64,000 nt of DNA. Source: Leptodontidium sp. MPI-SDFR-AT-0119 (taxonomy: Eukaryota; Ascomycota; Leotiomycetes; Helotiales; Leptodontidiaceae). This document shows positions 62,766-64,000 of this stretch, in pieces. Where the stretch lies: the NCBI GenBank assembly GCA_020726505.1, contig JAHLEZ010000016.1, positions 1-64,000 on the forward strand, written 5' to 3'. The notes under the pieces were generated by a model, which was given only the letters and a program-made list of their open reading frames with translations, had not been told where the DNA came from and did not search any database. A program made the translations under genes and the position numbers. Each line of letters starts with the position of its first letter. The stretch's first letter is position 1.

Positions 62766-62854
62766 TACGATTTAGCTATAAATAGAGGCTTTTTTAATGA
62801 CTGGCCCTAACTTTTGGTGTTCCTCGCTTAATTAGGGGCCCGCTTCAGCGCACC

Positions 62855-63225
62855 CTACAGGCTCTTCAGGAGGGTGTTTCTAGTGGCAGTCAAGGGGATA
62901 ACCACTGAAAGCCTCATCACAGCTCGCCATCTATCTGCAGCTTCTGCACCGGGAAGTAAAGAACACATCTGGCCACCTACCCCCCAACGAACGAAGAATA
63001 TTAGAGGGCCTTGATATGCTAGCTTTCGTCCGCAGGTGCGAGAAGCTCGGGGAATTCCCCAAGCGGACTCATAGATTCCCAAAGACCATGTAACAGAGGC
63101 GGATCAAATATTCGTTTCAATTGGTTCCGTTTTAGTTGACGTTCGTGGCCTACATAAGCGTAGTTACGATATAGTAAAGTATATTCGAGGACAGTGAGAC
63201 GCAGCATGTAAATAGGCCCAGCCAC
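62855..63225 (-). pseudogene. Unrecognised coding-like fragment with frameshift
   Basis: Two overlapping minus-strand frames. 63225-63019 reads MAGPIYMLRLTVLEYTLLYR, RQLKRNQLKRIFDPPLLHGL, ESMSPLGEFPELLAPADES. The other, 63082-62855, is less protein-like. The first has the look of a real protein with a Leu-rich helix and basic patch. It may be a further TLH-family or transposon fragment, but I do not recognise it. Confidence 0.35.
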
Positions 63226-63606
63226 GAGCGGCGTAAACTCTTTCGCTATTCTAAACGTGCCAGCAGCGAAAACAATTAAAACTCGCTAGGACTTCCTAAT
63301 GTATCTGCAAATTATTATTGCCATAATGCAATCCAGATTTCGATTCTATTATTAATGTCGTGCTGAGAAATTCCAAGTTTTAGTGTTTTACGGCACCTAC
63401 CCACTACATATTAGTTTCCGTAACAACGCGCAACACAAAACGACCGAAGTCCTGCGCCATTTGCCTCACCAACTCCAACAACTCCAGCACATCACACTCA
63501 TAGCAATGGAAACACTAGGAATGCAGGAAGCGTATACGACGGTCGAATCATAGCTATCGAGCATTAATAGCTAAACTGTTGCAGATGGCTCAGCTAGGGC
63601 CTTAGG
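63226..63606. other. Intergenic, no supported feature
   Basis: Composition moderately AT-rich to normal; no coding frame or repeat recognised. The 63400-63500 part is rich in caac/aac triplets on the plus strand. Confidence 0.5.
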
Positions 63607-64000
63607 ATGGAAAACTGCATCCTCTGCGCCGCCTTCCCCACCGCAGTCGCGACGGCGCTCCGCCACGCCAGATCTCTATCGCCATCGAGGCCGAAAACGA
63701 AAGCGCACAATATCCGAGCCGAGTATTATCTCCCAGCGACCTATATTAACTCCCAAAAGACCTTTAACACACCGCTCCCGTTCCCAAAGCCCGATACGCA
63801 CTCTGCGGACATTGCTGGCTGCGGCAATATTGATTGTAAGCTCTTCCTTTACCTCCTTTCTGCTCCCCTTTATATTACCTAACAGATCAGAAGAGCATGT
63901 TAATAGTCCCGAATGCAGGCAATAACAGCTTACAGCGTGCTTTGCCTTACTACAACCGTCTTCTTCCTCTTCTTTACCTTCTTCCGGTTCGGTATATTCA
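63607..64000 (+). CDS. Possible 5' part of a gene (weak)
   Basis: ATG at 63607 opens 91 codons (MENCILCAAFPTAVATALRH...). A possible 50-bp intron at 63836-63885 (gtaagc ... cctaacag) would remove the stop and keep the frame open to the window end, with NNSLQRALPYYNRLLPL. Composition is normal and Pro/Ser-rich. No domain is recognised, and an untranslated or repeat-derived sequence is equally possible. Confidence 0.2.

Noticed and set aside
60999..62832. Precise piggyBac element boundaries at the two TTAA sites
   Set aside because: Sequences next to the two TTAA sites are not inverted repeats of each other, so limits cannot be set.
1..64000. CRISPR arrays, rRNA or tRNA genes, bacterial-type operons
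   Set aside because: No regularly spaced repeats with unique spacers, no tRNA cloverleaf or rRNA-like sequence noticed; the window is eukaryotic repeat DNA.

Overview
The window looks like a repeat compartment of a filamentous ascomycete (Pezizomycotina). About 48 of the 64 kb is AT-rich, dense in TpA, and full of coding remnants whose CAA, CAG and TGG codons now read as stops. That is the footprint of repeat-induced point mutation (RIP) on transposons. The element types fit the same assignment: copia and chromovirus LTR retrotransposons, a MULE, a piggyBac-type transposon and telomere-linked RecQ-like helicase (TLH) genes. The species cannot be told from the sequence.

Layout. 1-650 holds the 5' part of a TLH-like gene (minus), with a short tandem repeat upstream. 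650-8086 is heavily mutated repeat DNA with unrecognised plus-strand coding remnants. 8087-8386 is an LTR. 8892-11270 is the one clearly intact gene: a single-exon, multi-pass membrane protein of 792 aa sitting in an island of normal base composition. 11.6-13.2 kb is AT-rich with no gene seen.

13200-52249 is a 39-kb nest of LTR retrotransposons that can be resolved exactly, because every insertion keeps its 5-bp target-site duplication (TSD). RT1, a Ty3/gypsy chromovirus (TSD AGAAA), was interrupted twice. In its gag region lies RT3 (copia, TSD AAGTA), whose own 5' LTR was split by RT2 (copia, TSD TTAGC). In its reverse-transcriptase region lies RT4 (copia, minus strand, TSD AAGTT), split by RT5 (copia, plus strand, TSD ACTTT), which carries a 161-bp solo LTR-like insertion (TSD AGTTT). 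Removing the guests gives ordinary element lengths (RT1 7419, RT2 7594, RT3 8636, RT4 7519, RT5 7696 bp). All five are inactivated by stops, and RT1 has also lost the second Asp of its RT motif.

52.8-53.65 kb holds three more solo LTRs, one inside another. From 53.7 kb base composition returns towards normal, and the DNA is a graveyard of minus-strand TLH-like fragments (at least three copies or parts). One is interrupted by a 2.5-kb MULE and lies next to a decayed piggyBac-type transposase. The last kilobase has near-normal composition and may hold the start of another gene, but this is weak.

No operon-like cooperation exists here. The biology is repeat invasion, RIP silencing and decay around one surviving gene. 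Repeated TLH-like sequences suggest, but do not prove, a subtelomeric position. The most unusual signal is that all four copia elements carry 1.4-2.3 kb between RNase H and the 3' LTR, and that this segment contains coding-like sequence on the strand opposite to pol.
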